From Rhodothermaceae bacterium (GTDB taxonomy: Bacteria; Bacteroidota; Rhodothermia; Rhodothermales; Bin80), in assembly GCA_009841335.1 (NCBI GenBank), contig VXLY01000120.1:28350-79278 (forward strand): a DNA stretch of 50,929 bases. The letters are read 5' to 3'. This document shows, one piece after another, positions 9,343 to 18,854 of the stretch. A program made the translations under genes and the position numbers. The first letter of the stretch is position 1, and every line of letters starts with the position of its first letter. The notes below the pieces were generated by a model. The model did not search any database. It saw only the letters and a program-made list of their open reading frames with translations, and had not been told where the DNA came from.

Positions 9343-10686
9343 TCACGCTCTTCCAGCAGGAGACAAACTTGGACGCCCTATGCTGTGATAATCAAATCCT
9401 CGCTCTGCCATCCTGCGGGCATTGTATAAATTACGCCCATCGAAGATAAGTGGTTGCCGCATTAGCCCCTTAATCCTCTCGAAATCAGGCCGCCTGAATT
9501 CCGGCCACTCTGTGCAAATGAGTAACATATCCACGCCCTCCAAAGCGGCATAAGCACTCTTGGCGTAGGTCACTGAATCTCCCAGGATTGTCCCAGAGGT
9601 TGCCATCGCCTCTGGATCAAAAGCAGTAATGCGTACGCCCTCAGCCAAAAGTCCGCGAACAACAACATGGGCGGGCGATTCGCGAACATCATCCGTATTG
9701 GCCTTGAAAGCAAGCCCCCAAACTGCCGCATGTTTTCCCCGTAAACCGTCCCCAAGGTAAGCCCGCACACGATCAACCAATAACATCCGCTGGCTTTCGT
9801 TCACCTCAAGTACTGCCTGAAGCATCTTAAAATCATAGCCATTGCTGTGCGCGGTACGCAGGAGCGCCCGTATATCTTTTGGGAAACAACTGCCACCAAA
9901 TCCAATCCCTGCGTAAAGGAAATGCCTGCCGATACGGCGATCACTGCCGACCCCTATGCGCACCTTATCCACATTTGCCCCCACGCGATCACACAAATTG
10001 GCCACCTCGTTCATGAAACTGATACGTGATGCCAAAAAGGCGTTTGCCGCGTACTTGGTAACCTCGGCTGAGCGTTCGTCCATGACAATGATGGGGTTAC
10101 CCTGTCGAACGAATGGCTCATAGAGGCGTCGCATGATGTTGCCCGCACGGTCACTTGAAGTCCCCAAAATGACCCTTTCCGGCTTCATAAAATCGTCAAC
10201 GGCAGCGCCCTCCCTGAGAAATTCCGGATTGGATACTACGTCAAAATCCTCCTCTTGTCTGGCCCCTTGCGCAACCAGCACTTCACTGACATTGGCAGCG
10301 GTCCCCACAGGAACGGTGCTTTTGTTAACTATAATCCTGTACTTGCCATTATCCTTGAGCCATGTACCGATCGCATTTGCGACCTGCAGCACATAAGACA
10401 AATCCGCATCCCCTTCCGCATCGGGCGGTGTAGGCAATGCAAGAAATATGATCTCTGCATTTTCCAGGGCTTCGTTGAGCGAGGTGGTGAAGGTCAGGCG
10501 TTCTTCGCGCAGATTGCGGTGCAGCAGACTTCCAAGGTCCCGTTCGTAGATTGGCATTTCTCCTCTGCGCAGACTGGCAATCTTGACCTCGTCGACATCA
10601 ACGCACCAGACATCATTGCCCATTTCAGCAAAACAAACGCCCGACACCAAGCCAACGTAACCTGTTCCAACTATCCCAATCTTCAT
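9343..10686 (-). CDS. ugd: UDP-glucose 6-dehydrogenase
   Basis: A 447-residue enzyme that oxidises UDP-glucose to UDP-glucuronate in two NAD-dependent steps. It has the Rossmann motif GTGYVGLVSG near the N terminus, the catalytic Cys267 in GFGGSCFPKD, and a C-terminal domain with WGLAFKANTDDVRESP. Length and motifs match the TuaD/Ugd class. ATG 10686 follows a GGGAG Shine-Dalgarno sequence. It is the first gene of the leftward cluster, 30 bases before the permease, and is transcribed away from the mannose-1-phosphate guanylyltransferase. Together with the dehydrogenase at 4389 it supplies uronic acids for capsule or exopolysaccharide. Confidence 0.95.
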   Translation of the reverse strand: MKIGIVGTGYVGLVSGVCFAEMGNDVWCVDVDEVKIASLRRGEMPIYERDLGSLLHRNLREERLTFTTSLNEALENAEIIFLALPTPPDAEGDADLSYVLQVANAIGTWLKDNGKYRIIVNKSTVPVGTAANVSEVLVAQGARQEEDFDVVSNPEFLREGAAVDDFMKPERVILGTSSDRAGNIMRRLYEPFVRQGNPIIVMDERSAEVTKYAANAFLASRISFMNEVANLCDRVGANVDKVRIGVGSDRRIGRHFLYAGIGFGGSCFPKDIRALLRTAHSNGYDFKMLQAVLEVNESQRMLLVDRVRAYLGDGLRGKHAAVWGLAFKANTDDVRESPAHVVVRGLLAEGVRITAFDPEAMATSGTILGDSVTYAKSAYAALEGVDMLLICTEWPEFRRPDFERIKGLMRQPLIFDGRNLYNARRMAERGFDYHSIGRPSLSPAGRA

Positions 10687-10876
10687 GAATCAACACTCCC
10701 GAAGTAACAAAGGACCTCTTGTACGCGAAGCGATTGCTATTGGGTCATCCCATCTTTCGACAAATCTTTGCAGGAATCAGCCTTATTTGATGGAACTGTG
10801 ACTTAACCGCTTGTATACAGTAGAATTGTTTCCAGCTAACAATCGGTTAATATCTTCTGGTTTAACCAACACGGAT
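10687..10876. promoter_or_regulatory. Divergent promoter region with three GGTTAA-type elements
   Basis: The 190 bases between ugd and the GDP-mannose gene must hold both promoters. TTAACCG at 10803-10809 and CGGTTAA at 10844-10850 form a perfect 7-base inverted pair, and TGGTTTAACCA at 10858-10868 is a further 11-base palindrome with the same core. Spacing within the pair is 34 bases. This could be an operator for a factor controlling both polysaccharide directions; the protein is unknown, and I cannot place -10/-35 boxes with confidence. Confidence 0.4.
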
Positions 10877-11944
10877 ATGGTTTACAGCGTTATCATGGCG
10901 GGGGGGATCGGCAGTCGATTTTGGCCGCGGAGCAGAGAGGCCCATCCCAAACAGTTCATTAATGTCCTAGGAGAGGGAACCCTACTCCAGAAAACAGTGA
11001 ATCGTGTTGCCCCGATCACGCCCCCAGAACGAACCTTGGTCGTGACTCATGAGCGCTACACAGACCTTACGCGCAAACAACTACCTGCAATCCCAGAGGA
11101 CTGTATTCTTGGCGAACCAATAAGCCGCAATACTGCTCCGTGCATTGCTTACGCAGCCATCAAATTGCTGGCGATTGACCCCGATGCAGTCATGATCGTG
11201 TTGCCGGCGGATCACTTGATAAAAGATGAAGTGCGCTTCATTGAGGTTCTGCATAAAGCGATTGCTGCGGCTGAGCAACCCAATGCCCTGGTTACGATTG
11301 GTATCCAACCTTCCTACCCCGCCACCGGCTACGGGTACATCCAGTATGCGACCTCCGGCAACAATAGTACCGACACTCATAGGGTGCGAACGTTTGCTGA
11401 AAAACCTAACGAAGCTACCGCAGAAAGATTTCTGGATTCAGGTGATTTTCTGTGGAACAGTGGGATTTTTGTCTGGCGTGCGGACTCACTCCTGTCAAAC
11501 ATGCAGACACACCTGACGAGCACTTGGACCGCCTTCAATAAAGCAGCGCAACACATAGGAACTGAGCAGGAAATCGCAGCAATCCGTAGGGCATACCTCA
11601 AGAGTACGCGCATCTCCATCGACTTCGGTGTCATGGAACGGGCCAGTAATGTTTACGTCGTTCCCGGAAATTTTGGGTGGAGCGACATTGGCGACTGGCG
11701 TGCAGTCTACGATCTGAGTGATAAAAACCGCCATGGTAATGTGCTCCGGGGGAATGTTATTGTGCACGATACTAGTCGCTCGCTTGTGCATGCCGGTAAA
11801 CGTCTGGTTGCCGTTGTAGGCGTCCATGATGTGGTGATCGTAGATACCGACGATGCACTGCTTGTCTGCCACAATGGCAGCACACAGCAGGTCAAGAACG
11901 TGGTTGACTACCTGCATGCGCACCAACACAAGGATTTCGTTTAA
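10877..11944 (+). CDS. manC: Mannose-1-phosphate guanylyltransferase
   Basis: A 355-residue nucleotidyltransferase that makes GDP-mannose from mannose-1-phosphate and GTP. The N-terminal signature GGIGSRFWPRSR followed by HPKQF, the middle motif EKPNEATAERFL and the FGWSDIGDW segment are characteristic. I start at ATG 10877 because the catalytic signature lies within the next ten codons; the longer TTG frame from 10811 adds 22 unconserved residues that would overlap the regulatory palindromes. There is no fused phosphomannose isomerase domain, so it is the short form. It feeds surface polysaccharide, together with the divergent ugd cluster. Confidence 0.93.
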   Translation: MVYSVIMAGGIGSRFWPRSREAHPKQFINVLGEGTLLQKTVNRVAPITPPERTLVVTHERYTDLTRKQLPAIPEDCILGEPISRNTAPCIAYAAIKLLAIDPDAVMIVLPADHLIKDEVRFIEVLHKAIAAAEQPNALVTIGIQPSYPATGYGYIQYATSGNNSTDTHRVRTFAEKPNEATAERFLDSGDFLWNSGIFVWRADSLLSNMQTHLTSTWTAFNKAAQHIGTEQEIAAIRRAYLKSTRISIDFGVMERASNVYVVPGNFGWSDIGDWRAVYDLSDKNRHGNVLRGNVIVHDTSRSLVHAGKRLVAVVGVHDVVIVDTDDALLVCHNGSTQQVKNVVDYLHAHQHKDFV

Positions 11945-12094
11945 CCCCTCGAGGCCCGTGCACGCCCAACATAATTCCAGTCCTCAGTTACAGCCAACAC
12001 ACAACAAGGCCGTGCGTACAACTGCGCTCGCTGTGGGGGCCGTTCAAAATGAATTTGAGCGCGCCCTAACCTCATACCAGTCATCACTGATTCT

Positions 12095-13678
12095 ATGCGG
12101 CCTGCCATTTTCGCAATTGTCCTACTCCTGCATGTTCCTCTCGCCCGCTCTCAGAATATTCCCATCAGCATCACGCTGAATGAGGCTGTCGAGATAGCCC
12201 TGCTAAACAACTATGCCCTCCAAGCCAGCAAACTTGTCGAGGAGGATAACAGGTTGCTGATTCTTGGCTCAGTGGGAGTAGCCTTTCCAACGATAGAGGG
12301 AACGAGCTCCTATACGCGAAACGTGAAGGACGCCAATCCTTTTGCCGGTAGCGCCGCTGGAGACTTCTTCTCCGGGTTCGCCTTCATCGATTGGCTGGGC
12401 TTCAATGAGTCCGCGCGTACAGATGGTAATAATGCAACACACCCAATTACATTCGCTGAATTTGCCGATCGACAGCGAAGAGGACTAGCGGCTGCAGGAA
12501 TCACACCCACCGAGCCCAGCGATAACCCGTTCTCGGTTGCTAATCAGTACCTGAATTCGGTTTCGATTACGCAGACAATTGTAGATGTGGCGAATTGGGT
12601 CAGAATCGTGCACCCCGATGGATTCCGGACTGCACTTGAGCAAATAAGTAAGGCGGCCGAACGACAGGAGCAGGTCATAATTGGTCAGGTTCGGGAGGCA
12701 TTTTATGGTGCATTGCTCGCCGAGGAAGAAATGCGCGTTGCAGCGCAGAGTGTGACAAGGATTCGCGCCTCACGAAATGAAACAGCAGTCCGTGTAAGCA
12801 GGGGAGTTCTGCCTAAAATTCAACGACTCAGCATGGACGTAGAGCTAACCAATCAGGAAACAGCCTTGGTCCGTGCACAAAACCAGGCCGACAATGCCGT
12901 TGACCAACTCAAATACATGCTTGGGCTGCCAATGGACCAGGATGTTGTCATTAATGGAACATTGACGCTTGATGAGATATCGCCATACCTCTCCGTTGCA
13001 GCTACGGATGCATTCCAGCGTGCTATGCGCGGACGACCGGATATTGAAGAAGCCAGACTAGCCTATACCTTTGCTCTGAACGAGGTCCGAGCAACCAAAC
13101 TAACCCGGTTCCCGACATTGAATGCCTTTGCCAATTTGAGCTATACCGGTCGGGTCCCGGACACTCGAACTTTTACCGTCACGGATCCCACGAATCCATT
13201 CAGGTTTTCGCAGGGCAGTAACAGCTACTTCAGCGAAGCGTACTGGCAATCTGCAGTCAATGTCGGATTCAGCCTCCAGTGGACCATCTTTGACGGGTTG
13301 CAAAACAGACGTGCAGTTCAGCGTGCGCAGGTCACTGCCCGCCAGGCGGGATTGGCGCTTGATCAGGCCACAGCTGCAATGAGATTGGAAATTGAATCCG
13401 CTCTTCGTGAACTGACTACCGCCTATCACCAGATCAGTAGCCAGGAGACAAACGTCGCGAATGCCGAACTCAACTACGAGTATACCCTGTCGAGATCCAA
13501 TGAGGGTGTGGCTAACCTCCTGGAAGTAAGGTCCGCATCCGAGCAACTGGATACCAGTAAGCTGAACTATCTGCGTGCCGTACACAGCTTTTTGATTGCG
13601 CAAAGCAACCTGGAGGTCGCTCTTGGCGTACCGATCACGAAGCAGACCGATCTCAGGCTGGCCTCGGCTGGTAAGTAA
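12095..13678 (+). CDS. TolC-family outer membrane efflux channel
   Basis: A 527-residue exported protein: a short signal peptide (hydrophobic from residue 4, cleaved near ARSQ) followed by the two repeated OEP halves. Typical features are ITLNEAVEIALLNNY at the mature N terminus, long Gln/Ala-rich helices and the second-half motif SLQWTIFDG. A stretch of about 60 residues (roughly 65-130) between the first strands is longer than in E. coli TolC. It heads a run of TolC - adaptor - RND genes (gaps 13 and 9 bases) and should form the outer-membrane duct of that tripartite pump. Confidence 0.92.
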   Translation: MRPAIFAIVLLLHVPLARSQNIPISITLNEAVEIALLNNYALQASKLVEEDNRLLILGSVGVAFPTIEGTSSYTRNVKDANPFAGSAAGDFFSGFAFIDWLGFNESARTDGNNATHPITFAEFADRQRRGLAAAGITPTEPSDNPFSVANQYLNSVSITQTIVDVANWVRIVHPDGFRTALEQISKAAERQEQVIIGQVREAFYGALLAEEEMRVAAQSVTRIRASRNETAVRVSRGVLPKIQRLSMDVELTNQETALVRAQNQADNAVDQLKYMLGLPMDQDVVINGTLTLDEISPYLSVAATDAFQRAMRGRPDIEEARLAYTFALNEVRATKLTRFPTLNAFANLSYTGRVPDTRTFTVTDPTNPFRFSQGSNSYFSEAYWQSAVNVGFSLQWTIFDGLQNRRAVQRAQVTARQAGLALDQATAAMRLEIESALRELTTAYHQISSQETNVANAELNYEYTLSRSNEGVANLLEVRSASEQLDTSKLNYLRAVHSFLIAQSNLEVALGVPITKQTDLRLASAGK

Positions 13679-13691
13679 CAAAAATCATCCT

Positions 13692-14849
13692 ATGAGAACT
13701 CCACTAATCCTACTGCTTTGTTGCGGCTTCTTGTCTGCATGTACAGATCCTGGAAATAGCCCAGCCGCCGAAACTGAGCCTCCCCCGATGGAGGCCAAGC
13801 ATGTTGAGACGCTCGAAGTACTTCCCATTGCGTTTGATGATTTTATCGACCTCACCGGGACAATTGAAGCAAATCATGATGTAGTCGTCTCGGCGCGAAC
13901 GGCCGGGACGCTCGAAATGATAGCCCCCCTGGGACAAACTGTCCGTGCAGAACAAACGGTCGCGCGTGTTGACGATGAACTCCTAGAGACTGCGTATCGT
14001 CAAGCTGAAGCACAGGTTAGTAATGCCCGGGCTGCACTGAGAATTGCTCAGGACAGTTACGATCGGCAACAACCCCTATTTGCAGATTCTATCATCAGTG
14101 CCCTGGAATTCACACGTCTGGAAACGACGCTTGATCAGGCAAAGTCATCACTGTCTTTGGCTGAAGCTGTTTTTGATCAGGCCGCGCGCCAACTGGCTAA
14201 TACTATTCTCCCTGCACCAATCACCGCCACAGTTGAGGAGCGATACATTGAGCCCGGTGAGCAGGTTGTTGGTGGCACGCAATTGCTCCGCCTGGTAGAT
14301 TCACGCAGCGTTCAAGTCGTAGCGGGCATCTCAGAGAGATATGCCGGCGAGATCGAAATCGGAACGCTGGCAAGAATCAGCCCTCGCAGCGCCGGAGCTC
14401 CCGCACGTACCGGACGTGTCAGTTTTGCCGGCAGTGTAATTGATCCCGCCAGCCGCTCATTTGAGATAAAAATTGCCGTTGATAATTCAGACGGAAAATT
14501 GAAACCCGAAATGATCGTGCAATTGGCAATCGTCAGGCTCACCATTGAAGATGCGCTGGTGATCCCTGGCAACGCCATCACCCGCAACGAAACAGGATTA
14601 GCCATTTTTGTCGTTGAAGAACGTGAAGGGGGTAGCTTCGCCCGACGACGTAACGTAGCCATCGGTCCTGAATATGCCAACCGGGTCGTAGTTACGAGCG
14701 GACTATCCGCCGGCGAAACAGTGGTCATCCGCGGACAATCAACCCTGGGAGATGGCGATCGCATAATCACAGACCAACACTACGAGGCCCTGGATAATTT
14801 TGGGGTTCCTATCCTGAATGCACACCCGGATTCCACCACAGACCTTTGA
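13692..14849 (+). CDS. RND efflux periplasmic adaptor lipoprotein (HlyD/MFP family)
   Basis: A 385-residue adaptor. The N terminus has a hydrophobic stretch and a lipobox ending LSAC, so it should be lipid-anchored facing the periplasm. A biotinyl-lipoyl-like half (VSARTAGTLEMI), a helical hairpin of about residues 95-165, and a second lipoyl half (LPAPITATVEERYIEPGEQV) with following beta-barrel match the membrane-fusion family. I start at ATG 13692; the longer frame from 13596 overlaps tolC and lacks a signal peptide at its start. It bridges the RND pump that follows and the TolC channel before it. Confidence 0.92.
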   Translation: MRTPLILLLCCGFLSACTDPGNSPAAETEPPPMEAKHVETLEVLPIAFDDFIDLTGTIEANHDVVVSARTAGTLEMIAPLGQTVRAEQTVARVDDELLETAYRQAEAQVSNARAALRIAQDSYDRQQPLFADSIISALEFTRLETTLDQAKSSLSLAEAVFDQAARQLANTILPAPITATVEERYIEPGEQVVGGTQLLRLVDSRSVQVVAGISERYAGEIEIGTLARISPRSAGAPARTGRVSFAGSVIDPASRSFEIKIAVDNSDGKLKPEMIVQLAIVRLTIEDALVIPGNAITRNETGLAIFVVEEREGGSFARRRNVAIGPEYANRVVVTSGLSAGETVVIRGQSTLGDGDRIITDQHYEALDNFGVPILNAHPDSTTDL

Positions 14850-14858
14850 TCGACTATC

Positions 14859-17800
14859 ATGAAAATCACTGAGATTGCGATCAAGTACCGCCCGAGTGTT
14901 GCAATTTTGACCTTGATGCTCACGGTGGGAGGGCTGGTCAGCTACTTGACGATTTCGAAGGAAGCCTTCCCTTCTATCGAGATACCAACCATTATTATCA
15001 CCTCCATTTATCCGGGGGCCAGCCCCAGCGACATCGAGTCCCTGATCACCCGGATCGTGGAAGAGGAAGTCCAGTCCGTGTCCGGAATCAAGGAAATTCG
15101 ATCCTCCTCCGTACAGGGAGTTTCTACGATCATCGTGGAATTCAATCCTGATGTGTCACTTGATCTCGCCTACCAACGAGTTCGAGATAAAGTGCAACTC
15201 GCGAAGCCTCGTCTGCCCGGTGATATTGAAGAACCCGTCGTCAGTGAGTTCGATGTTGAAGATATCCCGATCATGAGTATCAATCTGAGTGGAGCGTTCA
15301 CTCTTACCGAACTCAAAGAGGTCGCGGAAGATCTGGCAGACGAAATTGAAAAGAGCCCCGATGTCCTGGAAGTGCAGGTCATTGGCGCACTCGAGCGAGA
15401 GGTTCAGGTGAATGTAGATATCCGTGCACTGCAGGGATATGGGCTCACGTTCACCGATCTTATTGAGACTATCAACGCTGAGAATTCCAATACACCGGGA
15501 GGAACGATCAGAGTTGACCGCCAAAACTATATCCTGCGAATTGACGGAGAATTCCGGGAAATTGAGCGGGAGATTGAAGATCTGGTGATCGAAAGTCCAG
15601 GCGGATTTCCCGTGTACGTAGGCGATGTGGCTGTGGTAGACTTCGGCTTCAAGGAACGATCCACTTACGCTAGACTGCAGCTCATGCAGGAGGAACGTGG
15701 AAACCGCCTGGTCAGACTGTCTGAATCAGGGATGTACCCCGTAATTACGCTTAATGTTAAGAAGCGCAGCGGAGCAAACATACTTGATACGGCTGACGAC
15801 ATTCAAGCTGTCCTTGATGAGTTTCCCCTCCCTCGCGGAGCGCGGATTTTGATTACCGGCGACCAAAGTGAACAGGTCGGACAACTCGTAAAGGATCTTG
15901 AGAATAACATTATCAGCGGACTGATCTTTGTGGTTCTGGTGCTGTTGTTCTTCTTGGGCGTCCGTACAGCGACACTGGTGGGGATCGCTATCCCGCTCTC
16001 CATGTTCCTCTCCTTCCTCACGCTTCAGATACTGGGACAGGAGTTAAACTTCGTGATCCTCTTCTCGCTGATCATTGCACTTGGCATGCTGGTTGATAAT
16101 GCCGTGGTGATTGTTGAAAACATTTATCGGTACAAAGAGCTGGGTTACTCCAGATTTGAGGCCGCCAAACGTGGAACCTCAGAAGTAGGCTCTGCCGTCG
16201 TGGCATCAACTGCAACCACCGTAGCAGTATTCATTCCAATGATGTTCTGGCCCGGCATCACAGGGGAGTTTATGGGATACCTCCCTATGACGCTCATCAT
16301 TACGCTCACCTGCTCGCTTTTTGTTGCTATAATCATCAACCCTGTCATAACAGGGTACTTCGTTCGCTTGGACAGCGACCCGAAAAAACATTTTTCTGCC
16401 GTCCTGCGGATTGGATTGTTTGTGTTTTTCGCCGGTATCGCACTGATCATCGGACTTACCAACTGGCAAACACTGGCGGTACTCTCGCTTGCGATACCCG
16501 TGCTCATGGTGCTGCACCGCTTGTGCTTTAACCCCATCGCCAAGGGCTTCGTCGCCAACGGCATGCCTAAGCTCATCATCTGGTACCGTAAGTTTCTGGA
16601 CGCACAACTGCAGCGTGACTATGAGGTCCGATCTCCAGCCTTTGCACGCAAACGACTTTGGTCAACTGTGGCGCTGACTTATCTTGCGGGATTAATTACC
16701 GCTGTAGCCTCCATACTTATGGCTACTCCGGAAGGGCCCTCACCATTGTTCGGAGCCGCGATTTTCCTTGGATTGGCAGCTGTCGTGCTTGCCATTATCG
16801 CCGTCTTCCGCACCCCCAACCCCTATCTGCGCAATTCCTTCTGCCTTGCCTGTTTAGCTATGGGCTTCGTTCTAATGGTTCTGGGCGGACTAGTCATGTC
16901 ATTCGCTAATGCTGCTGCCGGAACTGTCCTTCTTTATCCTGCGGGTCTGTTGATGGTGATGGGGCTCGTGATGGTTATCCTACATTGCTGCGAGATCATC
17001 TACTTGGGTGGAATCCAAAGTATCAAGGCAGGCGGTTTCTTTGCCCTGCTGTCTTCGACTATTCTGGGCTTAATGTCGCTTATTCGCGGGGCGGAATTTC
17101 AGACGATCCTGATCATGCTCTGTCTGCCCGCAATCGTCATGATGATCGGGGCAATGGGATTCTTCTTGAACGGGAAGCTGCTGAGGCATCGAACCCGAAT
17201 CCTGTTAACAGACAACCGTTCACGACTTCTCGTTGGGGTAACCGGTGGTTTCGTGGCCATTATTGGGCTATTTGCAGCCGCTCCGACCGGCGTGGAATTC
17301 TTCCCCGACACGGATCCCACCTTCATTACCGTTGATATGGAACTGCCGTTGGGAACGCACCTGGATGAAACGAACAATGTTGCCAACGTTACGCAGTCGA
17401 GGGTTGAAGAGCTTCTGAACAGAAACAACAATGACCGGGACAACATCAAAAACATGCTTGTGAATGTTGGAACCGGCAGCGGAGGAGATGGCCTTACAGG
17501 AGGCGGCCCCGGTAGCCCAGAAAGGGCCTTGCTTACGCTGAACGTAGTTGATTATGGGGACCGACCTGAGTCGAGTCGCAACACTCTGCAGCGGTTGCGC
17601 GAGTCATTGCGGGGAATTCCAGGAGTGACCTTCGAAATCAATAAAGACAACGCGGGTCCGCCAGTGGGTAAGCCCGTCAACATTGAAATCACCGGGCAAG
17701 ATTTTACTGAAATAACACGCATTACCGAAGAAGTCACGGCCTCTTTGAGACAGGCGGCTGCAAACCGTACGATCCCGGATCTCGTGGATCTCAATAACAA

Positions 17801-18854
17801 CCTCAACACCGGCCGCCCAGAGGTCCGTATTCTGATTGATCGGGAAAGAGCCGCTCGCTTAGGGCTTGATACACGAAAAATCAGCAACGTAGTACGTTCA
17901 GCCGTTCAAGGCAGCGAAGCTACCAAATATCGCTTTGGAGAGGACGAATACGATGTTACTGTGCGCCTGGGTGAGGAGCAACGTGCAAGTCTGGAAGCGC
18001 TCAATCAACTGACTGTTCTGCATGAAGGAGCCCAGATCCCCTTGTCCTCTATTGCAGATTTTGAAACTGCCAGCGGCTACGGATCTATCACACGGCTTGA
18101 TCTGAGCCGGGTTGCAACCATTACTGGCGATGTTGTTGCCGGCGCTAACGGAGCTGCTGTGTTACAGCAGGTCCAGGCACATTTAGAGGACTATCGAAAC
18201 TCCTTGCCCCCGGGCTACCAGTTGACCTATACGGGCGAGAGCGAAGATCAGGCGGAGGCTTTTGGATTCCTTCAGACCGCAATGGCTATCGGGGTTGCCG
18301 CAATCACCCTGATCCTGATTGCTCAGTTTAACAGTGTTATAGTTCCCATCATTATCATGTTGGCGGTAGCCCTGGGGCTCATTGGCGTGCTCCTTGGCCT
18401 GATTCTAACTCGTACCCCCTTCGGTCTAATGACCTTTATCGGGGTCATCAGTCTTGCTGGAATTGTTGTGAACAATAACATTGTGCTGATTGATTATATC
18501 CGTCAGTTGCGTGACCGCGGGCTGAGTAAAATGGAGGCGATCATAGATGGTGGCGCTACGCGTCTGCGTCCCGTACTGTTGACCTTTTTGACTACGGTGA
18601 TTGGACTCGTACCGCTTACATTCGGACTCAACGTCGATTTTGTCGGCCTATTCTCCGATCTGGCTCCCAATATTCAGTTTGGATCAGAAAACACACAATT
18701 CTGGGGACCCATGGGTACCGCGATCATCAGTGGGCTTACCTTTGCAACTTTCCTTACCCTGGTCATTGTACCAGTCATGTATTCCGCCTTCGACTCGCTG
18801 CTAATGCACCTTCGAGCCAGTAGAAGCGCCGCAATGTCCGAAACGTCCGAATGA
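14859..18854 (+). CDS. RND-family efflux pump, enlarged by a membrane insertion
   Basis: A 1331-residue inner-membrane transporter of the AcrB/HAE superfamily; most members are near 1040. TM1 lies at the N terminus, followed by the first porter domain with the SIYPGASPSDIE motif. The TM4 region reads ALGMLVDNAVVIVENIYR, which keeps one Asp where AcrB has two adjacent ones. The second half repeats the plan with GVISLAGIVVNNNIVLIDY. Between the two halves, at about residues 514-785, lies a largely hydrophobic insertion with perhaps seven to eight extra membrane segments. Substrate is unknown. Its stop overlaps the mpl start by four bases (ATGA), so the two are translationally coupled. Confidence 0.93.
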   Translation: MKITEIAIKYRPSVAILTLMLTVGGLVSYLTISKEAFPSIEIPTIIITSIYPGASPSDIESLITRIVEEEVQSVSGIKEIRSSSVQGVSTIIVEFNPDVSLDLAYQRVRDKVQLAKPRLPGDIEEPVVSEFDVEDIPIMSINLSGAFTLTELKEVAEDLADEIEKSPDVLEVQVIGALEREVQVNVDIRALQGYGLTFTDLIETINAENSNTPGGTIRVDRQNYILRIDGEFREIEREIEDLVIESPGGFPVYVGDVAVVDFGFKERSTYARLQLMQEERGNRLVRLSESGMYPVITLNVKKRSGANILDTADDIQAVLDEFPLPRGARILITGDQSEQVGQLVKDLENNIISGLIFVVLVLLFFLGVRTATLVGIAIPLSMFLSFLTLQILGQELNFVILFSLIIALGMLVDNAVVIVENIYRYKELGYSRFEAAKRGTSEVGSAVVASTATTVAVFIPMMFWPGITGEFMGYLPMTLIITLTCSLFVAIIINPVITGYFVRLDSDPKKHFSAVLRIGLFVFFAGIALIIGLTNWQTLAVLSLAIPVLMVLHRLCFNPIAKGFVANGMPKLIIWYRKFLDAQLQRDYEVRSPAFARKRLWSTVALTYLAGLITAVASILMATPEGPSPLFGAAIFLGLAAVVLAIIAVFRTPNPYLRNSFCLACLAMGFVLMVLGGLVMSFANAAAGTVLLYPAGLLMVMGLVMVILHCCEIIYLGGIQSIKAGGFFALLSSTILGLMSLIRGAEFQTILIMLCLPAIVMMIGAMGFFLNGKLLRHRTRILLTDNRSRLLVGVTGGFVAIIGLFAAAPTGVEFFPDTDPTFITVDMELPLGTHLDETNNVANVTQSRVEELLNRNNNDRDNIKNMLVNVGTGSGGDGLTGGGPGSPERALLTLNVVDYGDRPESSRNTLQRLRESLRGIPGVTFEINKDNAGPPVGKPVNIEITGQDFTEITRITEEVTASLRQAAANRTIPDLVDLNNNLNTGRPEVRILIDRERAARLGLDTRKISNVVRSAVQGSEATKYRFGEDEYDVTVRLGEEQRASLEALNQLTVLHEGAQIPLSSIADFETASGYGSITRLDLSRVATITGDVVAGANGAAVLQQVQAHLEDYRNSLPPGYQLTYTGESEDQAEAFGFLQTAMAIGVAAITLILIAQFNSVIVPIIIMLAVALGLIGVLLGLILTRTPFGLMTFIGVISLAGIVVNNNIVLIDYIRQLRDRGLSKMEAIIDGGATRLRPVLLTFLTTVIGLVPLTFGLNVDFVGLFSDLAPNIQFGSENTQFWGPMGTAIISGLTFATFLTLVIVPVMYSAFDSLLMHLRASRSAAMSETSE

